A stretch of DNA of 64,000 nucleotides from contig JANFNE010000017.1 in assembly GCA_024867545.1 (NCBI GenBank), forward strand, positions 583,001-647,000, in the 5' to 3' direction. Below the pieces are notes generated by a model. It was not told the origin of the DNA, did no database searches, and was given only the letters and a program-made list of their open reading frames with translations. How positions within the stretch are numbered: position 1 is the stretch's first letter; each line of letters opens with the position of its first letter. The position numbers were made by a program, and so were the translations under genes. Source of the stretch: Phytopythium helicoides (lineage: Eukaryota > Oomycota > Peronosporomycetes > Pythiales > Pythiaceae). This document shows, one piece after another, positions 50,836 to 60,225 of the stretch.

Positions 50836-52794
50836 TTACTGCCACAAGAACACTGCCGCGCAAACCGCAAGTTGCGCAGTCCAGAGCCATTGCCCAACGC
50901 CCATAGGAGTAGCGCCAGAAGCCTTGGTGTTGGCCGAGTCGGCTGCAGAACTCCCCGATCCGCTGCTGCTGCTGCTGCTCTCTTCGGTGCCACTGCTGTC
51001 TCCACTTGCCGAGGAGCTGACAATTGCAGCTCCAGGCATGTACGTGAGCGCGGCGCTTCCGTCGCTCAGGAGTGTCGAGTAGCCCTCGGAGATGTCGACG
51101 TACGAGCCGTTGTCAAGTTTGACATCGATCGAGTAGTCCAAGTTGACGCGGATGGTCGTATTGCTCAGCACGGCGTTCAGATTGGCCTCATATTCGGTGT
51201 AGAGCGCCGAGGTGCTATCACATGGTTCGCCAGCCTGCTCTGCGAGGTCAACGCTGTAGCGCCAGGCAAGAAGCTCCAGGAACTCGGCTGTACCAGGAGC
51301 CTCATCAAGATCGTCTTCCAGATCGACACGGATTTTGAGCAGCGTCTCAACCGCAGCAGTAAGCGGCAGGTCGCTCATCGTGCAGGCATTCAAGTCAGCC
51401 AACACTACAATCGTAAATACGGCCGCGCACGCATCCGACTCGGCCATTGCCTTGATTTGGTCGTCGTTGGCATGGGTGCCGTTGTATGGGAAAATCTGGT
51501 ACGACGAATCGCTCACACACAAGTCGAACAGCGTCCGGCAGTTGCTGTAGAGCGAGTAAACCGCATCGACGTCGTCCTTCGAGCATGCCGATCCCTCGAC
51601 AGCTGCAAAAGTTGACGAGTCCGGGGACGCAGTAGCAATGGGTGCGTCGCTGGTGCTGATAGTTGACTGGGTAGTCTCAGGAGCTGCCGTTGTCGCTGTA
51701 GGAGCCGAGGTGACAATTGCCGTCACCGGCGTGGGTGTCAAGCTCGTAGTCACAGGAGCACTTGTTGTTGCAACAGGAGCAGCCGTGAGGGGAGCTGCGG
51801 TGACAACTGGAGCAGCAGTAGCGGCAGCTTCCGTCACAACTGGAGCGTTTGTAGTCGGTGAAGGCGTCTCGACAGGTGATGCTGTGGTAGGTGCTGCCGT
51901 CGTTGTCGTCGGTGTCGCTGAAGGTGCATCTGTCGCCGTGGCAGAATCCGTTGACGGCGTGGCCGTCGTAACAATAGGGGTTGACGTGGGCTCAGCAGGG
52001 GTATCCGTCGTAACGATGGGTGCATCTGTGACGGCCACAGTCGTCGGACTTGGACTAGATGTCGTCGCCGTTGATGTCGACGTTGACGTTGCGTTGTGCG
52101 TCGAAGTCGTCGAGGTCGTTGACGTTGTGGTCGAGTTCACGGTCGTGCTCTCCGAAATGACGCTGACTGTGTCACTGCTGTACGAGGACGAAGTGGTGGT
52201 CGTTCCGGTCGAGTGGGCCGAAGAAGTCGTAGTGGAGTTTGATCCCGTCGAGGCGTCTGAGCCAGTTGTTTCACCGACGTTAGTGCCATTATCCGACGAG
52301 CTGCTCGACGACCCAGTTGGGACAACAAGGTCGCTAGCGTTAATCTCCGCAGCAGACGACGCAGACGACTCGAAATCAACAATGGAAGTAGTATCTGACT
52401 CCTGTGAGCCGTCGTCACTGCTTCCACTCGATCCTGCCAGCGAGCTAGAACCCGAGACGACAGTCTCAGGCTCCTTGGTCTGAGGTTGCACAGTCACTGC
52501 AGGAGATGCAGTGGTGGCGTCGGCGTCCGTCGATCCAGTGCCGCTAGAAAAACCAGAAGTCGCCTGCGATGTCGTCGCGGTATCATCACTTGAGGTCGTT
52601 GTCACACCAATGCCGATGTTGACAGAGCCGACCAGGTTGACCATGCCAGCGGCCACGTCCGTCGAAGCCGAAGACACTGTCAGGTCCGAATTCGCCATGA
52701 AGCTGAAGTCGAACTGCTCGCCGCCATCCTTCTGAGCTGATGTACCGAGCGCAGTGAACGCGGCGACTACCAGCACGCGTCGCACTGAAAGCAT
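50836..52794 (-). CDS. Elicitin-like protein E4 with long mucin-like linker
   Basis: 652 residues from the ATG at 52794, directly before the signal peptide LSVRRVLVVAAFTALGTSA. Residues ~30-395 are extremely Ser/Thr/Ala/Pro-rich (repeats such as TTTSS, ATATDAPSAT, TAAPVVTAAP), a heavily O-glycosylatable stalk. The elicitin-type domain follows at ~400-490, with cysteines at relative positions 0, 15, 22 and the later pair in ESDAC and LNAC. The shared extension (FLELLAWRYSVDLAEQAGEPCDSTSALYTEYEANL) carries an extra cysteine in GEPC, which could pair with the one at +15. After a second Ser/Gly stalk comes a GPI signal (QWLWTAQLAVCAAVFLWQ). Placing an elicitin-like head behind a mucin stalk is not the classic elicitin order (head, then stalk). 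Confidence 0.87.
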   Translation of the reverse strand: MLSVRRVLVVAAFTALGTSAQKDGGEQFDFSFMANSDLTVSSASTDVAAGMVNLVGSVNIGIGVTTTSSDDTATTSQATSGFSSGTGSTDADATTASPAVTVQPQTKEPETVVSGSSSLAGSSGSSDDGSQESDTTSIVDFESSASSAAEINASDLVVPTGSSSSSSDNGTNVGETTGSDASTGSNSTTTSSAHSTGTTTTSSSYSSDTVSVISESTTVNSTTTSTTSTTSTHNATSTSTSTATTSSPSPTTVAVTDAPIVTTDTPAEPTSTPIVTTATPSTDSATATDAPSATPTTTTAAPTTASPVETPSPTTNAPVVTEAAATAAPVVTAAPLTAAPVATTSAPVTTSLTPTPVTAIVTSAPTATTAAPETTQSTISTSDAPIATASPDSSTFAAVEGSACSKDDVDAVYSLYSNCRTLFDLCVSDSSYQIFPYNGTHANDDQIKAMAESDACAAVFTIVVLADLNACTMSDLPLTAAVETLLKIRVDLEDDLDEAPGTAEFLELLAWRYSVDLAEQAGEPCDSTSALYTEYEANLNAVLSNTTIRVNLDYSIDVKLDNGSYVDISEGYSTLLSDGSAALTYMPGAAIVSSSASGDSSGTEESSSSSSGSGSSAADSANTKASGATPMGVGQWLWTAQLAVCAAVFLWQ

Positions 52795-54131
52795 TGTTGC
52801 AGAAGCGGCTGGGGAGCGGGTGTAAATGGCCCAAGACAGGAACCAAGTAGCGAGGCCAATGGAAATTGAGCTCTGGCACACCGCAACGGTTCGTCGGACG
52901 AGAGAATCGAGCTCGAGGCCGTTAGCAACACGGTGCTTCGCTCCGTCGTTGGCCTGTGAGCAGCGCGCGTGGCGACGTCACACCGGGCCGCGCGTTGGAG
53001 AATGGCCGGCCGGCAAAGCTCACAGGATGGGCGAGCGACGGTTGATGCCCTTGGATCGATGTAAAGTACTGGGACTTCGTATGATATACAAGTGCATCGG
53101 CTGCAGAGTGCAGGCGAGTTGCAGGGGGAGGTGCGACCACACGAGAGTGGCCTGCCGTGTATCTGGATGTCCTGAGCGTAGGCGGAACGAGCAGCTCCGT
53201 TACGTCACGCAGGCTCTGTCCTGGCAGCAGATTAGTCTGGGCGAACAGACCACAACCGTGCGCACCATACCGAGCGTCATACATTTGCAGAAAGCTCCAT
53301 GTGCCGAGGGTGTTGGCCTTCGGCCGCTCCAGCTGACCGCGGCGGCGGCTTCTATGGCCAAAGCGCACGATCGACACGATGTAAAGGTATACATGACCCG
53401 TATAGTCTTCCGGAAAAGTGACTGATATCTGACTTGATATCAGTATAAACCAGCCTCTTTGTCCGGAAATACAGTCTGAACACTGTATAGTTCGCGGATT
53501 CTACACCCGTGCCGTGTTAGCCCACGGGTGTCACGTGGGGCTAAGGAGGGTTCCAGCGTTCCAGCATGCCTGACATGCCCTTCACGACACCCCGAGGTCT
53601 CAAGCAGGCGCGAGTGGACCGTCGAACGAAGGCCCCCCAAAGCCCCTGCCGAGCAAATCCGACACTTCGAAATCCTCAACAAGCAGGCTTCACGGCAGTC
53701 GCAGCCACACGTTCCCAACGCAAAATGCTGACTGTCAGCTTCCACGCCCATCGTCATCAACCCCGATCGCATCACAGCATCACTCACGCTCTTGAGTCGT
53801 GGCAGCAGCCTCACCGCGTCGTCCCTCCTCTGCTCCCTCCGTTTGGCTCAACGTGGAACGTATACTACACACTCTCTGTCACTAAAGTCACACCCTCGCA
53901 ATACTGCCGTTCCCATTTTCATCCAATCACGCACAACCTCAATCCGCCCCCAACAGAGCGCCGTCTGGTGGAGGTGATGCGCCACGTACGTGGCCATGCG
54001 GTCCACGCGTTGAAGCATCTGCGGCTCCCTCGGCGTCCAACTGTCGCCCAGCAGCTCGCTCTCCCGCCCTCCGAGGGCTCTGGGGGGCTCACTTCCCTCC
54101 TGTCCAAGAACCCGCGAGCGCAGACCAAGCC
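52795..54131. other. 1.3-kb spacer with clustered palindromes
   Basis: No gene. It holds nested inverted repeats at 53408-53529 (separate entry). The right end is a C-rich leader of the first SDR gene. Confidence 0.4.
53408..53529. repeat. Cluster of nested inverted repeats
   Basis: TTCCGG-A (53408-) pairs with TCCGGAA (to 53468). Within it, CTGATATC (53422-29) pairs with GATATCAG (53436-43). TACAGT (53470-75) pairs with ACTGTA (53482-87). ACCCGTG (53505-11) pairs with CACGGGT (53523-29). That is four hairpins in about 120 bp between divergently transcribed genes. Confidence 0.6.
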
Positions 54132-55013
54132 ATGAGCTCCAGCAACGCCACGCAGCCCAAGGTCTGGCTCATCACCGGATGCTCCACCGGACTTGGACGC
54201 GCCATCGCCCTCGCCGCTCTCGCACACGGAGACAAGGTCGTCGCCACGGCCCGCAACCCAGCGACCATCGCAGACCTCGCAGACAAGGGAGCACTCGCAC
54301 TCGCGCTCGACGTCACGGCGAGCGATGAGGCCATCGCCGCGTCCATCAAGCCCGCGCTCGAGCAGTTCGGTCGTGTGGACGTGCTGGTGAACAACGCCGG
54401 CTACTGCTCGAATGGCGCGCTGGAGGAGGCATCTGCGGAGGAGGTGTACAGTCAATTCAACACGAACGTGTTCGGCGGTCTGGCGATGCTTCGTGCGGTG
54501 CTGCCAACGATGCGCGCGCAGAAGTCGGGTGTGGTCGCGTTCATCGGGTCCATGACGGGCTGGCGCGGATGGGCCAGCACAGGCCTCTACTGCTCGACCA
54601 AGTTTGCGCTCGCCGGCCTTACGCAGGCGCTGCGCCAGGAGGTGGCGGGATTCGGCATCGACGTCACGTGCCTCGAGCTGGGCAACTTCCGCACCGAGAT
54701 CCTCGCGCGCTCGCAAGGCACTGGCCGCTACAAGAACGAGATTCCCGACTACGCGCCGCTGACGGAGGCCACGCGCAACCTGCTGACGGCCATGAGCGGC
54801 GCGCAGCCCGGAGATACCGACAAAGCCGCGGAGCTCATCGTGGAGCTGCTGACCAAGACCGGCCGCGCCGAGGGCAAGACATTGCCGTCGCGTATTCCGA
54901 TGGGTGCGGACGGAGTCGCCATGGCTCGTGGTGCCATCGCGGATGCGACCAAGGACCTGGACGAGTGGGAGTCGATCCTCACCACGGGCCTCGAGTTCGA
55001 GACCAAGCCTTAG
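54132..55013 (+). CDS. Short-chain dehydrogenase/reductase, copy 1
   Basis: 293-residue classical SDR, cytosolic NAD(P)(H) oxidoreductase. Rossmann motif TGCSTGLG (15-22), NNAGY (87-91), catalytic Ser140 (IGSMTGW), and Tyr153 and Lys157 in YCSTK. Single exon; the start at 54132 gives the usual short N-terminus before PKVWLITG. The first ~145 residues are almost identical to copy 2 (one difference, L/I at residue 27), whereas the substrate-binding C-terminal half differs markedly. The substrate cannot be read from the sequence. It is the first of three tandem SDR genes. Confidence 0.93.
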   Translation: MSSSNATQPKVWLITGCSTGLGRAIALAALAHGDKVVATARNPATIADLADKGALALALDVTASDEAIAASIKPALEQFGRVDVLVNNAGYCSNGALEEASAEEVYSQFNTNVFGGLAMLRAVLPTMRAQKSGVVAFIGSMTGWRGWASTGLYCSTKFALAGLTQALRQEVAGFGIDVTCLELGNFRTEILARSQGTGRYKNEIPDYAPLTEATRNLLTAMSGAQPGDTDKAAELIVELLTKTGRAEGKTLPSRIPMGADGVAMARGAIADATKDLDEWESILTTGLEFETKP

Positions 55014-55394
55014 TCCCGCCAGTGATGTATCTAGTCGATCACTTGCACGAAAGTTCAATCACCGAGGAGCTACCGAATGAAAAAGACGACGGGCTCATTG
55101 ATGAGTCGTGCTCCGATCCTTGCTCTTTGACACGCCGCGGGAACCTTCCAGGCGCCACGAACGCTCCGGAATTACCACCGAACCACCCATCCGTACAGTA
55201 ATGCAATGCGTGTCAACGCAGTCAGTCGCCCTTCCTCTGCGCACATCCAGGACCATCTTCACCTCCGCGGCGCTCTCTAACGCCATGCAATCGCTGCGAC
55301 AACTGCCGATGGTCCTCGACTCCACGTCAGCTCATGCACCACCGCCTCACTCTGCAATCTTCCAGCTCGAGCGAACATTGAACAGCTCACCATC
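55014..55394. other. Spacer between SDR copies 1 and 2
   Basis: 3' flank and promoter only; no gene seen. Confidence 0.4.
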
Positions 55395-56276
55395 ATGAGC
55401 ACCAACGCCACTCAGCCCAAGGTCTGGCTCATCACCGGCTGCTCCACCGGACTAGGACGCGCCATCGCCATCGCCGCACTCGCACACGGAGACAAGGTCG
55501 TCGCCACGGCCCGCAACCCAGCGACCATCGCAGACCTCGCAGATAAGGGAGCGCTCGCACTCGCGCTCGACGTCACGGCGAGCGATGAGGCCATCGCCGC
55601 GTCCATCAAGCCCGCGCTCGAGCAGTTCGGTCGTGTGGACGTGCTGGTGAACAATGCCGGCTACTGCTCGAATGGCGCGCTGGAGGAGGCATCTGCGGAG
55701 GAGGTGTACAGTCAGTTCAACACGAACGTGTTCGGCGGTCTGGCGATGCTTCGTGCGGTGCTGCCAACGATGCGCGCGCAGAAGTCGGGTGTGGTCGCGT
55801 TCATTGGGTCCATGACGGGCTGGCGAGGCTACGCTAGTGTTGGCATGTACGCTGCAACCAAGTTTGCTCTCGCTGGACTCGGTCAAGCACTGCAGCAGGA
55901 GGTAGCAGGCTTTGGTATTGAGACCGTGGTGTTCGAGCTGGGGCACTTCCGCACCAACATCCTGGCCAAGTCGGACGGCGAGTCGCGCTACAATAAAACC
56001 ATCGAGGACTACTCCCCGATCACCAACCACGTCCGCAAGCTGCTGACTGATATGAGCGGCTCGGAGCCCGGAGATGCCAACAAGGTCGCAGAGCTGATCG
56101 TGGAGCTGCTGACCAAGACGGGACGCGGGGCTGGTAAGACGCTGCCGGTGCGGCTGCCCATCGGTGCCGACTGCTATGCCATGGCTCGTGGTGCCATCTC
56201 GGATGCGACGAAGGACCTGGACGAGTGGGAGTCGGTACTCACCACCGGGCTGGAGTTCCAGGAACCCTCGCAGTAA
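55395..56276 (+). CDS. Short-chain dehydrogenase/reductase, copy 2
   Basis: 293-residue classical SDR with the TGCSTGLG, NNAGY, IGSMTGW (Ser) and YAATK (Tyr/Lys) set at the same spacing as copy 1. DNA identity to copy 1 is about 97% from the start to ~55825, then falls sharply after the codons for SMTGWRG. So the coenzyme half is shared while the active-site and substrate half is divergent (GLGQALQQEVAGFGIETVVFELGHFRTNIL...). This chimeric pattern suggests conversion between neighbours or a duplication with selection on the second half. Confidence 0.93.
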   Translation: MSTNATQPKVWLITGCSTGLGRAIAIAALAHGDKVVATARNPATIADLADKGALALALDVTASDEAIAASIKPALEQFGRVDVLVNNAGYCSNGALEEASAEEVYSQFNTNVFGGLAMLRAVLPTMRAQKSGVVAFIGSMTGWRGYASVGMYAATKFALAGLGQALQQEVAGFGIETVVFELGHFRTNILAKSDGESRYNKTIEDYSPITNHVRKLLTDMSGSEPGDANKVAELIVELLTKTGRGAGKTLPVRLPIGADCYAMARGAISDATKDLDEWESVLTTGLEFQEPSQ

Positions 56277-56454
56277 GAGCTGTCACTTGGAGCCGGCATG
56301 TGGTAATGGAGTCAATCGTTTGTCGTTTGCCATGTTGAAGCAGTTGATCTACTTGTGCGACAAGCGAGCGAACCAACTGCCTCATTCGAGCGCCTCGGTC
56401 ATTCGAGCTTTTGCTGCCTGCGCTCCAGAACCACTTTTACTTGTCTAGGTCTTC

Positions 56455-57324
56455 ATGGCTGCAACGATACATCCCAAGGTGTGGCTTATCACCGGCTGCT
56501 CGTCAGGCTTCGGCCGTGAGTTTGCCCTTGCAGCTCTCGCTCGAGGCGACAAAGTGGTGGCTTCCGCACGCGATCCGTCCAAGCTCGACGACTTGCGAGA
56601 GCGCGGGGCTCAAACGCTCGCGATCAATGTTCGCTCGACCGACTCCGAGATCCGGCAGCAGATTGACAGCGTGCTCGATCATGTCGGCGGTCAGATTGAC
56701 ATTCTCGTCAACAACGCCGGCTACGTGCTCGAGGGTGCTGTGGAGGAGTGCTCGGATGAAGAAGTGCGCGGGCTGTTCGACACGAACTTTTTCGGTGGGC
56801 TGAGCCTGCTTCGGGTCGTTCTGCCAATCATGCGTGAGCAGAAATCCGGTGTCGTGGCCAACATGGGCTCACTCGCAGGCTGGCGGGCCTCGCCAAGCAT
56901 GGGTCTATACAGCGCAACCAAGTTTGCAGTCGCAGCGGTGTCCATGGCGCTCAAGAGTGAGGTTGCGCACCTCGGCATCGACGTCGTGTGCATCGAGCCG
57001 GGAAATTTCCGCACGAATGTGCTTGGGAACCGCAAGGCCACCCCGCAGAAGGACATTGGGGAGTTGGATGAAGCTGTTCATCCGCCACGTGAGCACCACG
57101 AAGAGATTAGTGGGCAGCAGCCTGGGGATCCAGCCAAGGCGGCTCGGCTCGTGGTTGAAATGTTGACCAAGAGTGGCCGGTTTTCGGGTATGAAGACGTT
57201 GCCCACGCGATTCCCGTTGGGTCGAGATGCCGTCACGAGCATTCGCGAGACGATGGAGCGAAGCACCAAGGAACTCGACGCGTATGCGATGCTCTCGGCG
57301 TCTACCGGATTCGACGACCCGTGA
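56455..57324 (+). CDS. Short-chain dehydrogenase/reductase, copy 3 (older paralogue)
   Basis: 289-residue classical SDR: TGCSSGFG (13-20), NNAGY (86-90), Ser139 (MGSLAGW), Tyr152 and Lys156 (YSATK). It is clearly related to the two upstream genes but diverged along its whole length, so it did not take part in their recent exchange. The ATG at 56455 matches the family start. The segment after NVLGNR differs from the others and will set substrate preference. Confidence 0.92.
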   Translation: MAATIHPKVWLITGCSSGFGREFALAALARGDKVVASARDPSKLDDLRERGAQTLAINVRSTDSEIRQQIDSVLDHVGGQIDILVNNAGYVLEGAVEECSDEEVRGLFDTNFFGGLSLLRVVLPIMREQKSGVVANMGSLAGWRASPSMGLYSATKFAVAAVSMALKSEVAHLGIDVVCIEPGNFRTNVLGNRKATPQKDIGELDEAVHPPREHHEEISGQQPGDPAKAARLVVEMLTKSGRFSGMKTLPTRFPLGRDAVTSIRETMERSTKELDAYAMLSASTGFDDP

Positions 57325-57399
57325 GGTGAGGATCAGGAAAGGAAAAACGGAGCCACTGCTACATTGAGGATAGGAATTTAGGGCACGCCAGGTAGGAGC

Positions 57400-57690
57400 T
57401 CACTTGTTCGACCCGGTACTGGCTCTTCCGCCTGGAGCTTGATCTTGATGATAATTGCAATATCCATTTGGCCTGAGATCCGACTCCTTGCGGCACCGGA
57501 AGCCTGTCGAACTTGCTACCCCAAGGCAACGTGAGCGAGTGACGCCTCCATCCTTAACTCGCGGTCCTTGGTTAGCGTGGTATCTGCAATAACCAGCCGA
57601 GTTCAAGCCCTCGGTGATTCGGCATCGTTCTCCAGTAGTCATCGCAGTGCCTTTGCAAGAATCGGTAGTCGGGTCGCTATCGCTCGTCAT
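57400..57690 (-). CDS. Small protein with two C-x-G...YC-x-Y-H zinc-knuckle repeats
   Basis: 96 residues from the ATG at 57690. Two repeats are visible, CKGTAMTTGERCRITEGL-NSAGYCRYH and CLGVASSTGFRCRKES-DLRPNGYCNYH. Each has the pattern C-x-G-x(6-7)-G-x-x-C-x(9-10)-G-Y-C-x-Y-H, i.e. three Cys and one His in metal-ligand spacing. Single-copy versions occur in DUF5763-type and related small zinc motifs in plants, protists and viruses. An open frame continues upstream to 57831 but lacks character. Possible nucleic-acid or protein binding; not assigned. Confidence 0.6.
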   Translation of the reverse strand: MTSDSDPTTDSCKGTAMTTGERCRITEGLNSAGYCRYHANQGPRVKDGGVTRSRCLGVASSTGFRCRKESDLRPNGYCNYHQDQAPGGRASTGSNK

Positions 57691-57862
57691 ACTGAAACGC
57701 TTGCTCCAAAGTGCTTGCTTGCGAGTTTGAAAATGCCGTCGACTAATGGTTTTTCGTGACACTGTTAACAGAACGTCGTGGCGTGATTTCTTGTAGATTT
57801 GCTGGAAACGTGCTCGACAGCTATCAATCACAACACGATTCGTGTTGATCCTTCATGGCGAC

Positions 57863-60003
57863 CTAACGAATTTGCCTCTGTGGAGCATTCAACACCAAGT
57901 CCGCGATGGTATCTTCGTCGCTACTTCCGCCAGAGTGGCATAAAAGAGGACTTGCTGAGTCGTTATTGCTGTCGTCATCGCTATCAACAACTCGGCGACG
58001 ACGCTTGCCTCTTCGAAAGTCAGCAAGCGGGGCGAACACATCGTCATTGTCGTCTTCATCTGATGCACTCCGAGCGGAGCTCGGCGGGGGTCTTCCAATT
58101 CGCCGCCGAGTCTTAGCTGTAGACCCTTGTCCTTGATTTGCTTGAGGGGTGACAACATTCAAAATCTCGACCGAGTCGTCCGAGTCATCAGCGGCTTCAT
58201 ATCCAGGGCCGTTATTTCCGCGGCTTTCATCTCCGGTAGGATTTACCGCGCGCTTGGTCTCATCGCCACTACTGTCATCGATTACAATCTCATCGTTGGT
58301 GGCGTGAATACGTTCTCGATTGCCCCAGCTACGTGGTTTGCCGGACGTTCCCATATTCCGTCGCCTCGGTCTCCGGTCTCCGGCGCTTGGAATGAAATCT
58401 AGGCGCCTTACTTTGCCTCGTTTTCGTTTGGCTGGAGTCATCAGTGGTGGTGAAGCGGACACAGACTCTGCCTCCTCTTCCTCTTTTTCATCTGACCAAT
58501 CTGGATCCTCGTCACTGTCATTAGTACCAAACTTGTGCCGCCGCTTTCTTGTACTAGGAGGTGGAGTGGGCTTCGAGCTGCTTGTGCTGGCATCGCTGGC
58601 ATCGCTTGGACTGTCACGAGTGTCGCTGAAGTGAAGGTATAAGCCGTCCTTCCCGTGATTCGATAGCCCCACTGGGTATTCTGGCTCCAGTTGGATCGGC
58701 TCAACCAAACTAATGTCGAGAAGCTCTTCTTCACCGTCAGAACTTGCTAACGAAGGCACGGAAATCTCGGGCTTTCGGGGATGTACTTTGTTCTCTTCGG
58801 TGCCTCGCGGGGTAACGAGGTGAACAGACATAGGACTACTTTCGAGGGCTGAACTATTCGGGAAGTCATAGATTTTGCTCGACTTGAGTCTGACATCCGA
58901 AGGCTTGTCGAGACCGCTGGCCAAGGGTTCCTGCGCTTTCTTTTCACTGTCGTAGCCATCATATGCGAAAGTCTGCCATCACGATAAAAAAGGCAAAAGC
59001 ACCTCAGTTCAATGATATCATCCATAAGAAAGTCGTGAAAACGTGTACTTACCTCAACAGCAATATTGACAGGCAGCGGCAGGGGCACGCCAGCAGGATT
59101 TTCCTGCTGCGAGCCAATCCACTCGACCTTGTCGAACAGTACAACTCCTCGGAATGTACTGCTGGAATCCGCAACATCCTTCCCATTAAGCTGAGATACA
59201 CTTAAAGAAGCTACGTGCGTTGAGCAGTTCCCCAATAGCCGCCCACTGAGGCGAACACGGCCAAAAGACTTGACATCAATGCATAGCATAGGGTTCACCG
59301 GGTCGAACTGACTACCGCCCGAGGAAGGCACGATAACCGCATCCGCTGATCGACTACACGAATGTATCGCAGCGATCACGTCCACAACGCTTCCGTCTTC
59401 CCTCGTGAGCAGCACACTCGGGAAGCAGCACACGAATTCTGCGTCTTCGTTAGTTGGACTGTCGTTGGTCCCCATGAACGCAGACTGTAAATCTAGCTTG
59501 CTCAGTGCCGCATCTCTCTCGGCATTCTTCCCTGGGACTTGCATTTGTGTTTTTCGCGGCAAGCCGCCAGCTCTCTCGTCATCTCGACATTCGGTTGCAT
59601 CATGCACAAGAAGTTTCTTAGGCAAACCCTTCTCCATTGGCTCCTCTCGAGCTCTCAGCGATTCAACGTCTGCTCTCTTCTCTACGAGCCCGTTAGTATC
59701 CGGACATGCCTGTTTCTCTTCCTGTAGCAACGCTGAGGCGCTGGGAGGGGGCGATCGAGCCCTAACGCGCGCTTCAACTGCCGCTCCACGCTTCTCGGAC
59801 GTCTCCTGATTCGCAGACGCCGCCGCCGGAGCTGGGAACGGCAGGTACACCGCGCCGCTGTCTCTTGAGGCCAAACACGCGGCCGCTGGCAGCTGCGGGG
59901 ACTGCGGGGGCCGCCGCTGCGCCGGCTTGAGCTTGAGCTTGGCGCGGCCCATGACCTCAGCGACAACAGCTTCGGTCCAGTAGGGTCCTTCTGGGAAGCT
60001 CAT
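57863..60003 (-). CDS. Uncharacterised two-exon, probably nuclear protein
   Basis: Not recognised. Exon 1 is 60003-59053 and exon 2 is 58972-57863; the 80-nt intron 58973-59052 has a GTAAGT donor and a GGCAG acceptor, joining NIAVE to TFAYDGYDSEKK. The first ATG after the preceding stop-free leader, at 60003 (MSFPEGPYW), is used. The N-terminal ~150 residues are low-complexity. A globular segment ~160-320 (DAEFVCCFPSVLLTREDGSVVDVIAAIHSC ... FGRVRLSGRLLGN ... GVVLFDKVEW) has a beta-rich pattern. Exon 2 is disordered, with acidic clusters (DSDEDPDWSDEKEEEE, DDSDDSVEILNV) and basic clusters (KRKRGKVRR, RRGKRRRR) resembling nuclear-localisation signals. EILNV and IVIDD stretches flanked by acidic residues resemble SUMO-interacting motifs, which is inference. 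Confidence 0.65.
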
Positions 60004-60225
60004 CAAGGACCAGACAGGTATGAGGGACAGTATGTAGAGCGACCCAGGATTGCAATTTAGATCGCTCCAGAAGGACAGTGTGGTCCGCTCCAGATGTTTG
60101 CTCGCGGCAGCCAATCAACCTCGGAGTTGGAGCGCTTCGAAGCGGTGCACACCGCGAATTGCCAGGAGGCGACGAGTTGCTCACTGTCTGCAGGCCCGTA
60201 GCGCCACTCAGGGGACAGAGGAGCC

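Noticed and set aside
51638..52483. Plus-strand Val-rich frame opposite the E4 stalk
   Set aside because: It is the complement of Thr/Ala/Ser codons of the mucin-like region; no independent support.
53919..55058. 379-codon minus-strand frame opposite SDR copy 1
   Set aside because: It runs opposite an intact SDR with full catalytic motifs; no homology pattern.
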